Positions 37,637-46,954 of a DNA stretch of 64,000 bases are shown here, one piece after another (position 1 is the stretch's first letter; every line of letters starts with the position of its first letter). The notes below the pieces were generated by a model. That model did no database searches and had not been told where the DNA came from. It worked only from the letters and a program-made list of their open reading frames with translations. The stretch lies in assembly GCF_000020125.1 (NCBI RefSeq), contig NC_010681.1:1116001-1180000 (forward strand), read 5' to 3'. Source of the DNA: Paraburkholderia phytofirmans PsJN (GTDB lineage Bacteria; Pseudomonadota; Gammaproteobacteria; Burkholderiales; Burkholderiaceae). The translations under genes and the position numbers were made by a program.

Positions 37637-39553
37637 TCAATCCCGAGCCGAAGAAGCCGCCCCATGACTCAACCAATCGAGCACAGCGCTAGCATCATCA
37701 TCAGCCCCTTGCCTGGCCTTGGCAACAGTCTCCGCCACATCGGCACTAGGCACAGCGCGCCGAATAGCGACCCCCACAGCCAGAATATCAATCATAACCA
37801 GATGCAGAATCCGCGAAATCATAGACAACTGCGACTCACGAATTTCAATATGATCAGTCTCAAGCGCCACAGTAGCCCGCTTAGCCAACGGCGTGTTACT
37901 AGAAGTAATAGCAATCACCTTAGCCCCAGCCTGCATAGCCACATCAAGAACCCGCAGCAGTTCAGGCGCACGCCCTGACTTCGACACAGCGACGATCACA
38001 TCTCCCTTCCCAAGCAAAGCAGCAGAAGCCGCCTGCATATACAAATCGCCGTAGGCAATAGTAGGAATCCCAAACCGGAAGAACTTGTAATGCGCATCCT
38101 GCGCGACGATATTCGAATTCCCGAGCCCATAAAACTCGATCCGCCGCGCGCCGTTCAAAAGATCGATAGCCCGCTCGACCTGTTCGAAATTCAGATGCTC
38201 GCGCAACTGCAAAATCGCCGACACGGTGTTATCGAGCACTTTCGCGCCGAAGTCCGTCGCCGTATCGCCAAGATGCACCTGGCTATGGCTAACAGGAATA
38301 GTGCCCGTCAAACCAGTTGCCAGCTTCAGCTTGAAATCCGACAACCCCTGGCAACCGAGCGAGCGACAAAACCGGATCACCGTTGGCTGACTCACATCGG
38401 CTTTGCGTGCGATATCGACAATCGGATCGTTGATAATGGAGCGCGGATGATTCAGCGCAAGATCGGCAACACGTCGCTCGGCGGGCGTCAACGCATCGCG
38501 CATCTGCCGAATCCGCTCGAACACAGCCGATGAACTGCCACCCGCGCGATTCGACAACTGCTCGGCAAGAATCGCCGACACACCGAGAAACGCTGGATAT
38601 TCAGCGGTAATCACATACGTCGGCACATTCTGCAGATAAGCCTCGAACCGGCCTTTAGCCTCGAAGCGCTTCCGAAACGACGAACGTGAAAAGAACTCGC
38701 CAAGCCGCGGCACGACACCACCGCCAATATAGATCCCGCCCAACGCCCCAAGCGTCACCGCAATATTGCCCGCGAACGTGCCAAGAATGCCGCAGAACAC
38801 ATCGACGGATTCGGCCGCCAACGGCTCGCCTTCCAGCGCGCGCTTGACGATCTCGATCGTGTCGACGTTCGCCGCCACGCGCTTCTTGTCGCGACCCGCA
38901 AGCGCGCGATAGATCACTTCGATACCGGGCCCCGCCGCCACGCGCTCAAACGACACATGCGACCACTTCTTGCGCGCGTACTGCAACACGATATCTTCGC
39001 GTTCGTCAGCCGGCGCAAAAGTGGCATGACCCCCTTCGCTACCGAGCGCGATCCAACGATCATCAGCGGGAATCAAACCGGACACACCCATGCCGGTGCC
39101 CGGCCCGAGCAAACCAATCACGCTATTCGGCCGACGTGCGCCGACACCCACCTGCACGCGCTGCGCATCGGTCAAGCCAGGCAGCGCCATCGCCAGCGCG
39201 GTAAAGTCGTTCACCACCAGCAGCGTGTCGAAACCCAGCGCGCGCCGCGTGGCCTCGATCGAAAAGCTCCAGTCGTGATTCGTCATGCTCACCTGATCGC
39301 CATCGACCGGGTTTGCAATCGCAATCGCCGCATGATTCACGCGGCCGATCTTCGTGTCCTTCAGATACTTCTTGATGACTTCGGCAACGCCCGGATAGTC
39401 CGCGCACGGATAGACCTTCACCGAGCCGATTTCGCCCGGGCTCGTCTCCAGCGCGAAGCGCGCATTGGTGCCGCCGATGTCGGCCAGCAGCCTCGGTCCA
39501 TCGGCGTGCTGGCCCGCGCCCGGAACAGCCTTAGTTTGCACACCAGTAGACAT
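37637..39553 (-). CDS. glk: Bifunctional glucokinase / RpiR(HexR)-type transcriptional regulator
   Basis: 638-aa fusion. Residues about 20-335 form a bacterial glucokinase ([14 protein letters not shown] phosphate loop, [38 protein letters not shown]). Residues about 345-425 form an RpiR helix-turn-helix ([22 protein letters not shown]). Residues about 455-600 form a SIS sugar-phosphate domain ([22 protein letters not shown]). It should phosphorylate glucose and, when its SIS domain binds a metabolite, release operator DNA. It is last in zwf-pgl-glk, overlapping pgl by 23 bases. The SIS-coding 3' end looks lower in GC by eye. Confidence 0.9.
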   Translation of the reverse strand: MSTGVQTKAVPGAGQHADGPRLLADIGGTNARFALETSPGEIGSVKVYPCADYPGVAEVIKKYLKDTKIGRVNHAAIAIANPVDGDQVSMTNHDWSFSIEATRRALGFDTLLVVNDFTALAMALPGLTDAQRVQVGVGARRPNSVIGLLGPGTGMGVSGLIPADDRWIALGSEGGHATFAPADEREDIVLQYARKKWSHVSFERVAAGPGIEVIYRALAGRDKKRVAANVDTIEIVKRALEGEPLAAESVDVFCGILGTFAGNIAVTLGALGGIYIGGGVVPRLGEFFSRSSFRKRFEAKGRFEAYLQNVPTYVITAEYPAFLGVSAILAEQLSNRAGGSSSAVFERIRQMRDALTPAERRVADLALNHPRSIINDPIVDIARKADVSQPTVIRFCRSLGCQGLSDFKLKLATGLTGTIPVSHSQVHLGDTATDFGAKVLDNTVSAILQLREHLNFEQVERAIDLLNGARRIEFYGLGNSNIVAQDAHYKFFRFGIPTIAYGDLYMQAASAALLGKGDVIVAVSKSGRAPELLRVLDVAMQAGAKVIAITSSNTPLAKRATVALETDHIEIRESQLSMISRILHLVMIDILAVGVAIRRAVPSADVAETVAKARQGADDDASAVLDWLSHGAASSARD

Positions 39554-40235
39554 CGAGTCTCACTCCCTTGTCGTTTGCCAACTGCGAGATGGCATTTTTT
39601 TGTAGCGAAGCGGACGCGGCATTGAGCACGTCCATCTTGCGCGGTCCTGCGATCAGCAAGAACAGATGCTTGACTTCTTTCAGCGCGGACATCGACCAGC
39701 TCACGCGCGCGTGCGGCGCGCTGCCGGGATGCACGGCGACGAAGCGTTCGGTGGTGGTGATCGCATGATCCCATTCGGGCGAGTCGGCGAAGATCGACGC
39801 GGTGTGGCCGTCTTCACCCATGCCGAGAATCGCGATGTCGGGCACGTTGCTAAAACGCGCGTCGGCGTTCAGCGCGGCGACATGCGCGTTGAGATCTTGC
39901 GTGGTATCCACGAGCGGCCAGAAGGTCGCATCCTTCGCGGCGTTCTGCAACAGCGTGGCGTGCACCAGCTGCGCGTTGCTCGCGCTATCCGTCTCTGGCA
40001 CCCAGCGGTCGTCGACCAGCGTCACGGCAATGCGCGCCCAGTCGAAGGTCTGCGTGGACAACGTCTGCAGGAACGGGCGCGGACTGCTGCCGCCGGACAC
40101 TGCAAGCATTGCGGGGCGCGCGGCGGTGGAACCGGCGGCCTGTGCGGCGAGCGACGCATGTAACGCGTCGCCGACCGCTTTCGCCAACGCGTCGGATTGG
40201 GCGCGTTGATCGTCGAAAGCGTGAAGCTCGATCAC
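39531..40235 (-). CDS. pgl: 6-phosphogluconolactonase Pgl (DevB type)
   Basis: 234-aa enzyme that opens 6-phosphogluconolactone, the Zwf product. Family motifs are [15 protein letters not shown] near residue 45, LVDDRWVP near 75 and [13 protein letters not shown] near 135. The GTG at 40235 is chosen because GGAGGAGAA lies just upstream; the reading frame continues to 40304 without a comparable site. The 3' end overlaps the start of glk by 23 bases. Confidence 0.9.
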   Translation of the reverse strand: MIELHAFDDQRAQSDALAKAVGDALHASLAAQAAGSTAARPAMLAVSGGSSPRPFLQTLSTQTFDWARIAVTLVDDRWVPETDSASNAQLVHATLLQNAAKDATFWPLVDTTQDLNAHVAALNADARFSNVPDIAILGMGEDGHTASIFADSPEWDHAITTTERFVAVHPGSAPHARVSWSMSALKEVKHLFLLIAGPRKMDVLNAASASLQKNAISQLANDKGVRLDVYWCAN

Positions 40236-40415
40236 TTCTCCTCCGTGCTGCTTTTTTGTGTGATCTGCGGAATCTGCCGTACTGCTCTTACGCGATGCCT
40301 GCAAGATGGATGACCTGCAGGCGCCCTCGTGATACCGGCGCCATTCCGTTCAGTTCGTCGGTGGGTCTTACGGGCGGCATGTCATATTCCATTCAATACG
40401 ACGTGCCGCCGTGAT

Positions 40416-41879
40416 TCAATTCTCTTCTTCGAGCCAGCAGGTGCCGTGCTGCGCGAGCATCGCGCTCGATGCAGCCGGTCCCCACGTGCCCGACGCGTAC
40501 GGTTTGGGCGGCTTGTTCGACGCCTTCCATTCGTTCAGGATCGGTTCGACCCAGCGCCACGCGGCTTCCTGCTCATCGCGCCGCACAAACAATGCGAGCC
40601 GGCCGTTGATGACGTCGAGCAGCAACCGCTGATACGCCTCCATCTGTCCTTCGCGGAAGAACTGGTCGAACGCGAGGTCGAGGTGGACGCTGGCGAGGTT
40701 CATGCCTTCGCCGGGTTGCTTCGCGAGACAGTAGAGGCGAATGGTTTCATTCGGCTGCAGGCGGATCACCAGACGATTCGCGCCGGCGCGCAACGCGGAA
40801 GCGCCGAGCGCCGAATGCGGCACCGCACGAAAGTTCACCACGATCTCGGCGACGCGATCGGCGAGGCGCTTACCCGTGCGCAGGAAAAACGGCACGCCGG
40901 CCCAACGCCAGTTTTCGATCTCGACCTTCAGCGCAACGAACGTTTCGGTCCTGCTATCAGGCTTCACGCCGGGCTCCGTTGCGTACGCCGGCACCGCAGT
41001 GCCGCGGATCACGCCCGCATGATACTGCCCGCGCACGGCAACCTTGCCGATATCGCGCGGATCGATGGGCTTCAAGGCGCGCAGCACGCGCAGCTTTTCG
41101 TCACGCACCGAATCCGAGTCCATGGAGTGCGGCGGTTCCATCGCAACGATGGAAAGCAGCTGCAGCAAATGGTTCTGCACCATGTCGCGCAATGCGCCGG
41201 TATTGTCGTAGAAGTCGCCGCGCGCTTCCACGCCGAGTTCTTCGGCAATCGTGATCTGAATGCTTTCGACCCACTCACGGCGCCACAACGGTTCGAACAG
41301 CGCATTGCCGAAGCGCAGCGCCAGCAGGTTCTGCACCGGCTCTTTACCGAGGTAGTGGTCGATCCGATAGATCTGTTCTTCAGCGAAGATTTCGCCGACC
41401 GCATCGTTAATTGCATTCGACGACTTGAGGTCGTAGCCGAGCGGCTTTTCCAGCACGATGCGCGAATTCACGTTCAGCCCGACCGATGCCAGCGCATGGC
41501 AGATCGGCACGAACAGCGACGGGCCCGTTGCCAGATAGAACACGCGGATACCAGGCAAGTCCTGAATGGCGTCGCGCAAATGCACGAAGTCTTCCGCTTT
41601 GCCGAGGTCGATGTTCACGAACTCGATGCGCTCCAGAAAGCTCGCCCATGCCGCTTCATCCACACCGTTCTTCGACACATGCGGTTTGACGTGCTTATTT
41701 ACCCACTCGATGTACTCGCCGCGATCCGTTGCATGCCGCGCCACCGCAACGATCTTGCCGCTGTCGGCCAGCATGCCGCCCGCACGGTGTGCTTCAAACA
41801 GTGCGGGCAGGATCTTGCGCATCGACAGATCGCCGGTGCCGCCGAAGAGAACGAAGGTGAAGCTTGAATCGGTTTGCAT
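40416..41879 (-). CDS. zwf: Glucose-6-phosphate 1-dehydrogenase Zwf
   Basis: 487-aa NADP-linked dehydrogenase, first in the Entner-Doudoroff / pentose-phosphate branch. The nucleotide-binding FGGTGDLSMRK is near residue 10 and the substrate motif IDHYLGKEPVQN near 170. The ATG at 41879 begins just before the conserved region and removes a non-homologous upstream extension. The 180-base gap to pgl contains no recognised signal. The promoter and shared operator are at 41950-41987. Confidence 0.95.
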   Translation of the reverse strand: MQTDSSFTFVLFGGTGDLSMRKILPALFEAHRAGGMLADSGKIVAVARHATDRGEYIEWVNKHVKPHVSKNGVDEAAWASFLERIEFVNIDLGKAEDFVHLRDAIQDLPGIRVFYLATGPSLFVPICHALASVGLNVNSRIVLEKPLGYDLKSSNAINDAVGEIFAEEQIYRIDHYLGKEPVQNLLALRFGNALFEPLWRREWVESIQITIAEELGVEARGDFYDNTGALRDMVQNHLLQLLSIVAMEPPHSMDSDSVRDEKLRVLRALKPIDPRDIGKVAVRGQYHAGVIRGTAVPAYATEPGVKPDSRTETFVALKVEIENWRWAGVPFFLRTGKRLADRVAEIVVNFRAVPHSALGASALRAGANRLVIRLQPNETIRLYCLAKQPGEGMNLASVHLDLAFDQFFREGQMEAYQRLLLDVINGRLALFVRRDEQEAAWRWVEPILNEWKASNKPPKPYASGTWGPAASSAMLAQHGTCWLEEEN

Positions 41880-41949
41880 GAGTCTCCGTCGATGTCCTGG
41901 GGCCGCGGAAGGTGAGGGAAAGCGCGACCGTAGTCCGATAAAATATTTT

Positions 41950-41978
41950 TTGACACTGAATTGTAGTTTAACTACAAT
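41950..41978 (+). promoter_or_regulatory. Promoter of the glucose ABC transporter operon (gts)
   Basis: TTGACA (41950-41955), 17 bp, TACAAT (41973-41978) on the plus strand; the -35 is perfect. It faces the zwf promoter and its -10 is in one arm of the palindrome. Transcription would start near 41985, about 440 bases before gtsA. Confidence 0.6.
41960..41978. promoter_or_regulatory. 19-bp perfect palindrome: likely HexR/RpiR operator shared by zwf and gts
   Basis: ATTGTAGTTTAACTACAAT is a perfect 9-1-9 inverted repeat. It contains TGTA-N7-TACA, the pattern of HexR sites (known ones in gamma-proteobacteria resemble TGTAATTAAATTACA). The HexR-like domain is encoded at the end of the zwf operon, so autoregulation and joint control of both operons are inferred. 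Confidence 0.7.
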
Positions 41979-41987
41979 CCAAATCAA
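41960..41987 (-). promoter_or_regulatory. Promoter of the zwf-pgl-glk operon
   Basis: On the minus strand TTGATT (41987-41982), 16 bp, TACAAT (41965-41960), about 81 bases ahead of zwf. The -10 lies in the opposite arm of the same palindrome as the gts -10. Confidence 0.6.
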
Positions 41988-42115
41988 GAGGTAGCGCTAA
42001 TTCGATGAAAAAAGCGTGCGCTAAGCGTCAAGATGCGCGTTTTCCTGAATCGGCAGGCGTCCCCTGCATGTTAACGGACATTGCGTGTCGGCACGTGCCA
42101 GCGTGCCCCGGCGGC

Positions 42116-42155
42116 CATTACGGAAAGCCGGGGAGTTGAGCGGCTTTCCGTAATG
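42116..42155 (+). promoter_or_regulatory. Perfect 15-bp hairpin in the gts leader
   Basis: CATTACGGAAAGCCG (42116-42130), a 10-base loop GGGAGTTGAG, CGGCTTTCCGTAATG (42141-42155). No T-run follows, so it is not an ordinary terminator; the loop contains a GGGAG. It lies about 130 bases into the predicted transcript and 270 before gtsA. Confidence 0.6.
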
Positions 42156-42424
42156 GTCGGCACCAGGTTGACGTGCAAGGTACCTCGAGTCTGCCGCGCG
42201 CGACGCGGGCAGGCAAAAATCAAAAGAGGAGACAGTCAGTTGCATCCCGAACCACTCATCTCTTGAGCTTCCAGCGGCCGGACATCGGTCCGCCGGCACA
42301 TGCCTCGCGCATGCGCCCGACCGTGCTCGATCGCCCAGTGTTTTGCCTGTTTGAACCAACCACAGCACCCTGGCGACATCAGGGGCCATTTGTTTTTTGT
42401 TCAGGTGTCTGGAGGAGATAAGCA

Positions 42425-43672
42425 ATGAAATTTCGCGCGATCATGGGCGCTTTGTGCGCCGCAGGTCTGATGTGTGGCGTCTCGGCCGTGCAAGCCGCCG
42501 AGTCGATCGAAGTGTTGCACTGGTGGACCTCGGGCGGCGAATCGAAAGCCGTCGGCGTCCTCAAGGACGACATGACGAAGCAGGGTTACACGTGGAAGGA
42601 CTTCGCGGTTGCGGGTGGCGCCGGCGCGGCTGCCATGACGGCACTCAAGACGCAAGTGATCTCGGGCAACGCACCGAGCGCTGCGCAGATCAAAGGTCCG
42701 CTGATCCAGGACTGGGCGTCGCAAGGCGTGCTGGTGCCGATCGACGCGGCCGCCGGCGACTGGAAGAAGAACCTGCCGCCGGAAATCGACAAGATTATGC
42801 ACGCGGACGGTCACTACGTCGCAGCGCCGTTCTCGGTGCACCGCGTGAACTGGCTGTACATCAACAAGGCAGCGTTGGACAAGGCGGGCGGCAAGGCGCC
42901 GACCACGTGGCCTGAGTTCTTCGCGGTGGCCGACAAGATGAAGGCCGCGGGCATCCAGCCGATCGCGATGGGCGGCCAGCCGTGGCAAGACCTGACGCTG
43001 TGGGAAGACGTCGTGCTGTCGCAAGGCGCGGACTTCTACAAGAAGGCGCTGGTCGACCTCGACGAGAAGACGCTGACTTCGGACAAGATGGTCGGCGTGT
43101 TCGACACGGTCCGCAAGATCCAGGGTTACTTCGACGCGGGCCGCACGGGTCGTGACTGGAACCTGGCAACGGCTATGGTCATCAACGGCAAGGCCGGCAT
43201 GCAGTTCATGGGCGACTGGGCGAAGGGCGAATTCGCCAACGCCGGCAAGAAGTCGGGCTCGGACTACATCTGCGCCGCTGTCCCGGGCACGGAAAAGTCC
43301 TACACGTTCAACGTCGACTCGTTCGTGTTCTTCCAGCAGAAAGGCCAGAAGGCGGCAACGCCGGGTCAGCTCGCGCTGGCGAAGACGATCATGTCGCCGG
43401 AGTTCCAGGAACAGTTCAGCCTGAACAAGGGGTCCATCCCGGTTCGTCTGGGCGTGTCGATGGCCAAGTTCGACGACTGCGCGAAGAAGTCGTACGCGGA
43501 TGAACAAGTGGCGATCAAGTCGGGCGGCTATGTGCCTTCGCTGGCACACGGCATGGCGCAACCGGATGCAGCAGCCGGCGCGATCTCGGACGTGGTCACG
43601 AAGTTCATGAACTCGCAGCAGGATTCGAAGAGCGCAGTTGCCGCGCTCGCGAAGGCAGCGAAGACCAAGTAA
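42425..43672 (+). CDS. gtsA: Sugar (glucose-type) ABC transporter substrate-binding protein
   Basis: 415-aa exported family-1 solute-binding protein. A signal peptide (MKFRAIMGALCAAGLMCGVSAVQAAE) is followed by VLHWWTSGGESKA, typical of glucose/mannose-binding GtsA proteins. Strong GGAGGAG lies 7 bases before the ATG. With the downstream permeases and ATPase and divergent zwf operon it most likely delivers glucose (or mannose). The hairpin after the gene would favour high production of this component over the permeases. Confidence 0.88.
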   Translation: MKFRAIMGALCAAGLMCGVSAVQAAESIEVLHWWTSGGESKAVGVLKDDMTKQGYTWKDFAVAGGAGAAAMTALKTQVISGNAPSAAQIKGPLIQDWASQGVLVPIDAAAGDWKKNLPPEIDKIMHADGHYVAAPFSVHRVNWLYINKAALDKAGGKAPTTWPEFFAVADKMKAAGIQPIAMGGQPWQDLTLWEDVVLSQGADFYKKALVDLDEKTLTSDKMVGVFDTVRKIQGYFDAGRTGRDWNLATAMVINGKAGMQFMGDWAKGEFANAGKKSGSDYICAAVPGTEKSYTFNVDSFVFFQQKGQKAATPGQLALAKTIMSPEFQEQFSLNKGSIPVRLGVSMAKFDDCAKKSYADEQVAIKSGGYVPSLAHGMAQPDAAAGAISDVVTKFMNSQQDSKSAVAALAKAAKTK

Positions 43673-43683
43673 GTTGCGTCAAA

Positions 43684-43733
43684 CGAAGCGGCGCGCCCGG
43701 CGGTTCAGCAACGGGCGTCGGGCGCGCCCTTCG
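43684..43733 (+). other. Hairpin between gtsA and gtsB
   Basis: CGAAG-(C)-GGCGCGCCC (43684-43698) pairs with GGGCGCGCC-(C)TTCG (43720-43733) with a single bulge, a long very stable stem. No T-run follows. Such stems after binding-protein genes protect the upstream message and limit read-through; that is the probable role here. Confidence 0.6.
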
Positions 43734-43871
43734 TGTCGCTGATTGCCGGGGTTTTACTCGTTGCATGGCAGGCGGCTTCACCCTGGTTCATAGAGTCACC
43801 CCTATGTCGTTACGGCGTCGCGTTTTTCAGCGTGAAGGTCCCGGCGGCACAGTTTCAGCAGGAGTCGAGTA

Positions 43872-44810
43872 GTGACTGCTTCTATCAGCGGAAACGGGAA
43901 AACGGCCACCGTGACCCGCCGCGCGTCGCCGATGGCGGCCCTTGCCGATCGCTGGATTCCGAAGCTGGTGCTCGCACCCAGCGTCGTGATCAGCCTGATC
44001 TTCGTGTATGGCTTTATCGCCATTACCGGCTATCTGTCGCTGTCCAATTCGCGACTGATGCCACGTTATGAATTTGTCGGTCTGGATCGTTATCGCGAAC
44101 TGTTCGATAACGATGTGTTCTGGACGTCGGCTGCCAACCTTGGCTGGTTCGGCATCCCGTTCATTGGTGTCTGTATCGGTCTCGGTTTGTTCCTCGCGAT
44201 CCTGCTCGATCAGCAGATCCGCAACGAAGGCGCGCTGCGCGCCGTGTTCCTGTACCCGATGGCGCTCTCGTTCATCGTGACGGGTACGGCGTGGCAATGG
44301 ATCATGACGCCGAGCATCGGCCTCGAAAAGGTGTTCCACGACTGGGGCTGGACGAGCTTCTCGTTCAGTTGGCTGGGCGACCCGGACAAGGCGATTTTCT
44401 GCGTGGTGATCGCGGCTGTCTGGCAATCCACCGGCTTCGTGATGGCGCTGTTCCTCGCGGGCTTGCGCGGCGTGGACGGTGAAATCTTCAAGGCCGCGCA
44501 GATGGACGGCGCGGGCTTGCCCACCATCTATCGCAAGATCGTGATTCCGAGCATGCGCCCGGTGTTCTTCTCCGTGCTGCTGATTCTCTGCCACATCACG
44601 ATCAAGACCTTCGACCTGGTGGTTGCGTTGACCGCGGGTGGTCCGGGCACGTCTTCGTCGCTGCCGGCTATTTTCATGTACACGTTTTCGTTCAATCGCG
44701 GGCAGCTGGGCGTCGGCGCGGCATCGTCGATGATGATGCTCGCCACCGTCGTGGCCGTGCTCGTGCCGCTGATGTATCTGGAATCGAGGAGCACCCGCAA
44801 TGCAGCCTAA
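43872..44810 (+). CDS. gtsB: Sugar ABC transporter permease GtsB
   Basis: 312-aa inner-membrane permease of the MalF/UgpA type with six membrane helices. The cytoplasmic EAA loop FKAAQMDGAGLPTIYRKIVIPSMRP (near residues 200-225) contacts the ATPase. A GTG start at 43872 with AGGAG 8-10 bases ahead fits; no earlier ATG gives the right N-terminus. The 3' end overlaps gtsC by 11 bases. Confidence 0.88.
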   Translation: MTASISGNGKTATVTRRASPMAALADRWIPKLVLAPSVVISLIFVYGFIAITGYLSLSNSRLMPRYEFVGLDRYRELFDNDVFWTSAANLGWFGIPFIGVCIGLGLFLAILLDQQIRNEGALRAVFLYPMALSFIVTGTAWQWIMTPSIGLEKVFHDWGWTSFSFSWLGDPDKAIFCVVIAAVWQSTGFVMALFLAGLRGVDGEIFKAAQMDGAGLPTIYRKIVIPSMRPVFFSVLLILCHITIKTFDLVVALTAGGPGTSSSLPAIFMYTFSFNRGQLGVGAASSMMMLATVVAVLVPLMYLESRSTRNAA

Positions 44811-45657
44811 GATGACGATCAGCCGTGCCGTCATTTATGCGGCCTTGTTTCTGTTCGCCCTGTATTTCCTGTTCCCGCTGTACGTGATGCTGTCCACGTC
44901 GTTCAAGGACATCGATCAACTGCGCACGGGCAACCTGCTCACGCCGCCTACCCACTGGACCATCGATCCGTGGATCAAGGCGTGGAGCGGCGCCTGCACG
45001 GGCGTGCGTTGCGACGGTATGCAGCCGTTCTTCATGAACTCGGTGCGGATGGTGATTCCCGCCGTGCTGATCTCGTCGATCATCGGCGCGTTCAACGGCT
45101 ATGTGCTCACGCACTGGCGGTTTCGTGGCGCGGATCCGATCTTCACGATGATCCTGGTCGGCTGCTTCATTCCGTTCCAGGCGATCCTGCTGCCGATGGC
45201 GCGCTTCGAAGGCTTCCTCGGCCTGTCGAACACGACCACCGGCCTGGTGGTGGTGCACGTGATCTACGGTATCGCCTTCACCACGATGTTCTTCCGCAAC
45301 TTCTACGTCAGCATTCCGGCTGAACTCGTGAAGGCGGCGCGTATCGACGGCGCGGGTTTCTTCACGATCTTCACGAAGATTCTGCTGCCGGTCTCGCTGC
45401 CGATTTTCATGGTGTGCCTGATCTGGCAATTCACGCAGATCTGGAATGACTTCCTGTTCGGTATCGTGTTCTCCGGCGTCGATTCGATGCCGATCACGGT
45501 GGCGCTGAACAACCTCGTGAACACCTCGACCGGCGTGAAGGAATACAACGTGGACATGGCCGGCGCGATCATCGCCGCGTTGCCCACGCTGCTGGTGTAC
45601 ATCATCGCCGGACGCTATTTCGTGCGCGGTCTGACGGCCGGCGCAGTGAAGGGCTAA
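44800..45657 (+). CDS. gtsC: Sugar ABC transporter permease GtsC
   Basis: 285-aa permease of the MalG/UgpE type. Six helices and the EAA loop ELVKAARIDGAGFFTIFTKILLPVSLP near residues 170-195 are visible. A loop near residue 65 carries two cysteines (GACTGVRCDG) that could form a periplasmic disulfide. It is translated in overlap with gtsB. Confidence 0.88.
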   Translation: MQPKMTISRAVIYAALFLFALYFLFPLYVMLSTSFKDIDQLRTGNLLTPPTHWTIDPWIKAWSGACTGVRCDGMQPFFMNSVRMVIPAVLISSIIGAFNGYVLTHWRFRGADPIFTMILVGCFIPFQAILLPMARFEGFLGLSNTTTGLVVVHVIYGIAFTTMFFRNFYVSIPAELVKAARIDGAGFFTIFTKILLPVSLPIFMVCLIWQFTQIWNDFLFGIVFSGVDSMPITVALNNLVNTSTGVKEYNVDMAGAIIAALPTLLVYIIAGRYFVRGLTAGAVKG

Positions 45658-45757
45658 ACGCCAGGCTGAACCATCCGAGCGCGGCGGCGTTTCATGAAGC
45701 GCCGCCGTCACCCGAAGACGTTTTCAAGCAGTACCAGAGACAAAGAGGATTCACAGC

Positions 45758-46873
45758 ATGGCAAGCCTTTCCATCCGTGACGTGTACAAGACTTACCCGA
45801 ACGGGGTGCCGGTCCTGAAGGGTGTCAACATCGACATCGAAGACGGCCAGTTCCTGATTCTGGTCGGCGGTTCGGGCTGCGGCAAGTCGACGCTGCTCAA
45901 TATGATTGCCGGCCTCGAAACCGTGACCAAGGGCGAGATCCAGATCGACGGCAAGACGGTGAACAACCTGTCGCCGAAAGATCGCGATATCGCGATGGTG
46001 TTCCAGTCGTATGCGCTGTATCCGTCCATGACGGTGCGCGAGAACATCTCGTTCGGCCTGAACATCCGCAAGGTGCCGAAGAACGAGCAGACGCAGATCG
46101 TCGACCGCGTGTCGAACACGCTGCAGATCACGCACCTGCTCGACCGCAAGCCGGGTCAACTGTCCGGCGGCCAGCGTCAGCGTGTGGCCATGGGCCGTGC
46201 TCTGGCGCGCGATCCGGTCATGTTCCTGTTCGACGAACCGCTGTCAAACCTCGACGCGAAGCTGCGTATCGAGATGCGTTCGGAAATCAAGCTGCTGCAT
46301 CAACGCCTCGGCACGACGATCGTCTACGTGACGCACGATCAGATCGAAGCAATGACGCTCGGCGACCGCATCGCGGTCATGAAAGACGGCATCGTGCAGC
46401 AGTTCGGCGCACCGCAGGAAATCTACGACTCGCCGTCGAATCTGTTCGTGGCCGGCTTCATCGGCGCGCCGCCGATGAACTTCATCCAGGGCAAGCTGGT
46501 CGAGCAGGGCGCGGGCGTCGCGCTCGAACTGGATACGGGTGTCGCACGCACGGCGTTGAATTTGCCGTTCGACTCGGCGAAGGTGAGGTCGCATGTCGGC
46601 CGTGAAGTGATTCTCGGCCTGCGTCCGGAGCGCATCACCGACGCGCGCGGCGCGCATGGCGACAACGCGAAGCTGCAGCCGATCGAAGTGAAGGTCGACG
46701 TGATCGAGCCGACCGGTCCGGACACGCTGGTGTTCGCGCAGGTTAACGGCAAGCGCATCGTGAGCCGCGTGCACCCGGCGTCGAATCCGCAGCCGCTGGC
46801 GAACACGACGCTGTTGTTCGATACGTCGAAGGCGGTGCTGTTCGACCCGTCGAACGAAGAGCGGATTGCCTGA
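45758..46873 (+). CDS. Sugar ABC transporter ATP-binding protein (MalK/UgpC type)
   Basis: 371-aa ATPase. Walker A GGSGCGKST is near residue 37, signature LSGGQRQRVAMGRAL near 135, Walker B FLFDEPLSNLD near 155 and HDQ near 190. The C-terminal TOBE domains, with the GLRPERI motif near residue 285, carry the regulatory part. A 100-base gap separates it from gtsC, and the operon ends at the terminator 28 bases later. Confidence 0.9.
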   Translation: MASLSIRDVYKTYPNGVPVLKGVNIDIEDGQFLILVGGSGCGKSTLLNMIAGLETVTKGEIQIDGKTVNNLSPKDRDIAMVFQSYALYPSMTVRENISFGLNIRKVPKNEQTQIVDRVSNTLQITHLLDRKPGQLSGGQRQRVAMGRALARDPVMFLFDEPLSNLDAKLRIEMRSEIKLLHQRLGTTIVYVTHDQIEAMTLGDRIAVMKDGIVQQFGAPQEIYDSPSNLFVAGFIGAPPMNFIQGKLVEQGAGVALELDTGVARTALNLPFDSAKVRSHVGREVILGLRPERITDARGAHGDNAKLQPIEVKVDVIEPTGPDTLVFAQVNGKRIVSRVHPASNPQPLANTTLLFDTSKAVLFDPSNEERIA

Positions 46874-46900
46874 TCGCGAAGTTTTGCTGCAATAGAAAAG

Positions 46901-46936
46901 AAAACCCCATGCGTTTCGCAACGCATGGGGTTTTTT
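46901..46936. terminator. Bidirectional terminator between the gts operon and the LysR gene
   Basis: AAAACCCCATGCG-TTTCGCAA-CGCATGGGGTTTTTT; 9-bp core stem with A and T flanks, serving both convergent units. Confidence 0.9.
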
Positions 46937-46954
46937 AGTTTTGCGCGCCTCGTT

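Larger units (their letters stand above)
41880..42424. other. Divergent control region and long gts leader
   Basis: 545 bases. It holds the face-to-face promoters and palindrome near 41960-41987, a GGCACGTGCC palindrome (42090-42099), the perfect hairpin at 42116-42155, and the GGAGGAG ribosome-binding site (42411-42417) of gtsA. A 13-codon frame from 42028 lacks a ribosome-binding site and is not called. Confidence 0.6.

Noticed and set aside
42028..42072. Short leader peptide (about 13 codons) in the gts leader
   Set aside because: No Shine-Dalgarno sequence and no codon bias that would suggest attenuation.
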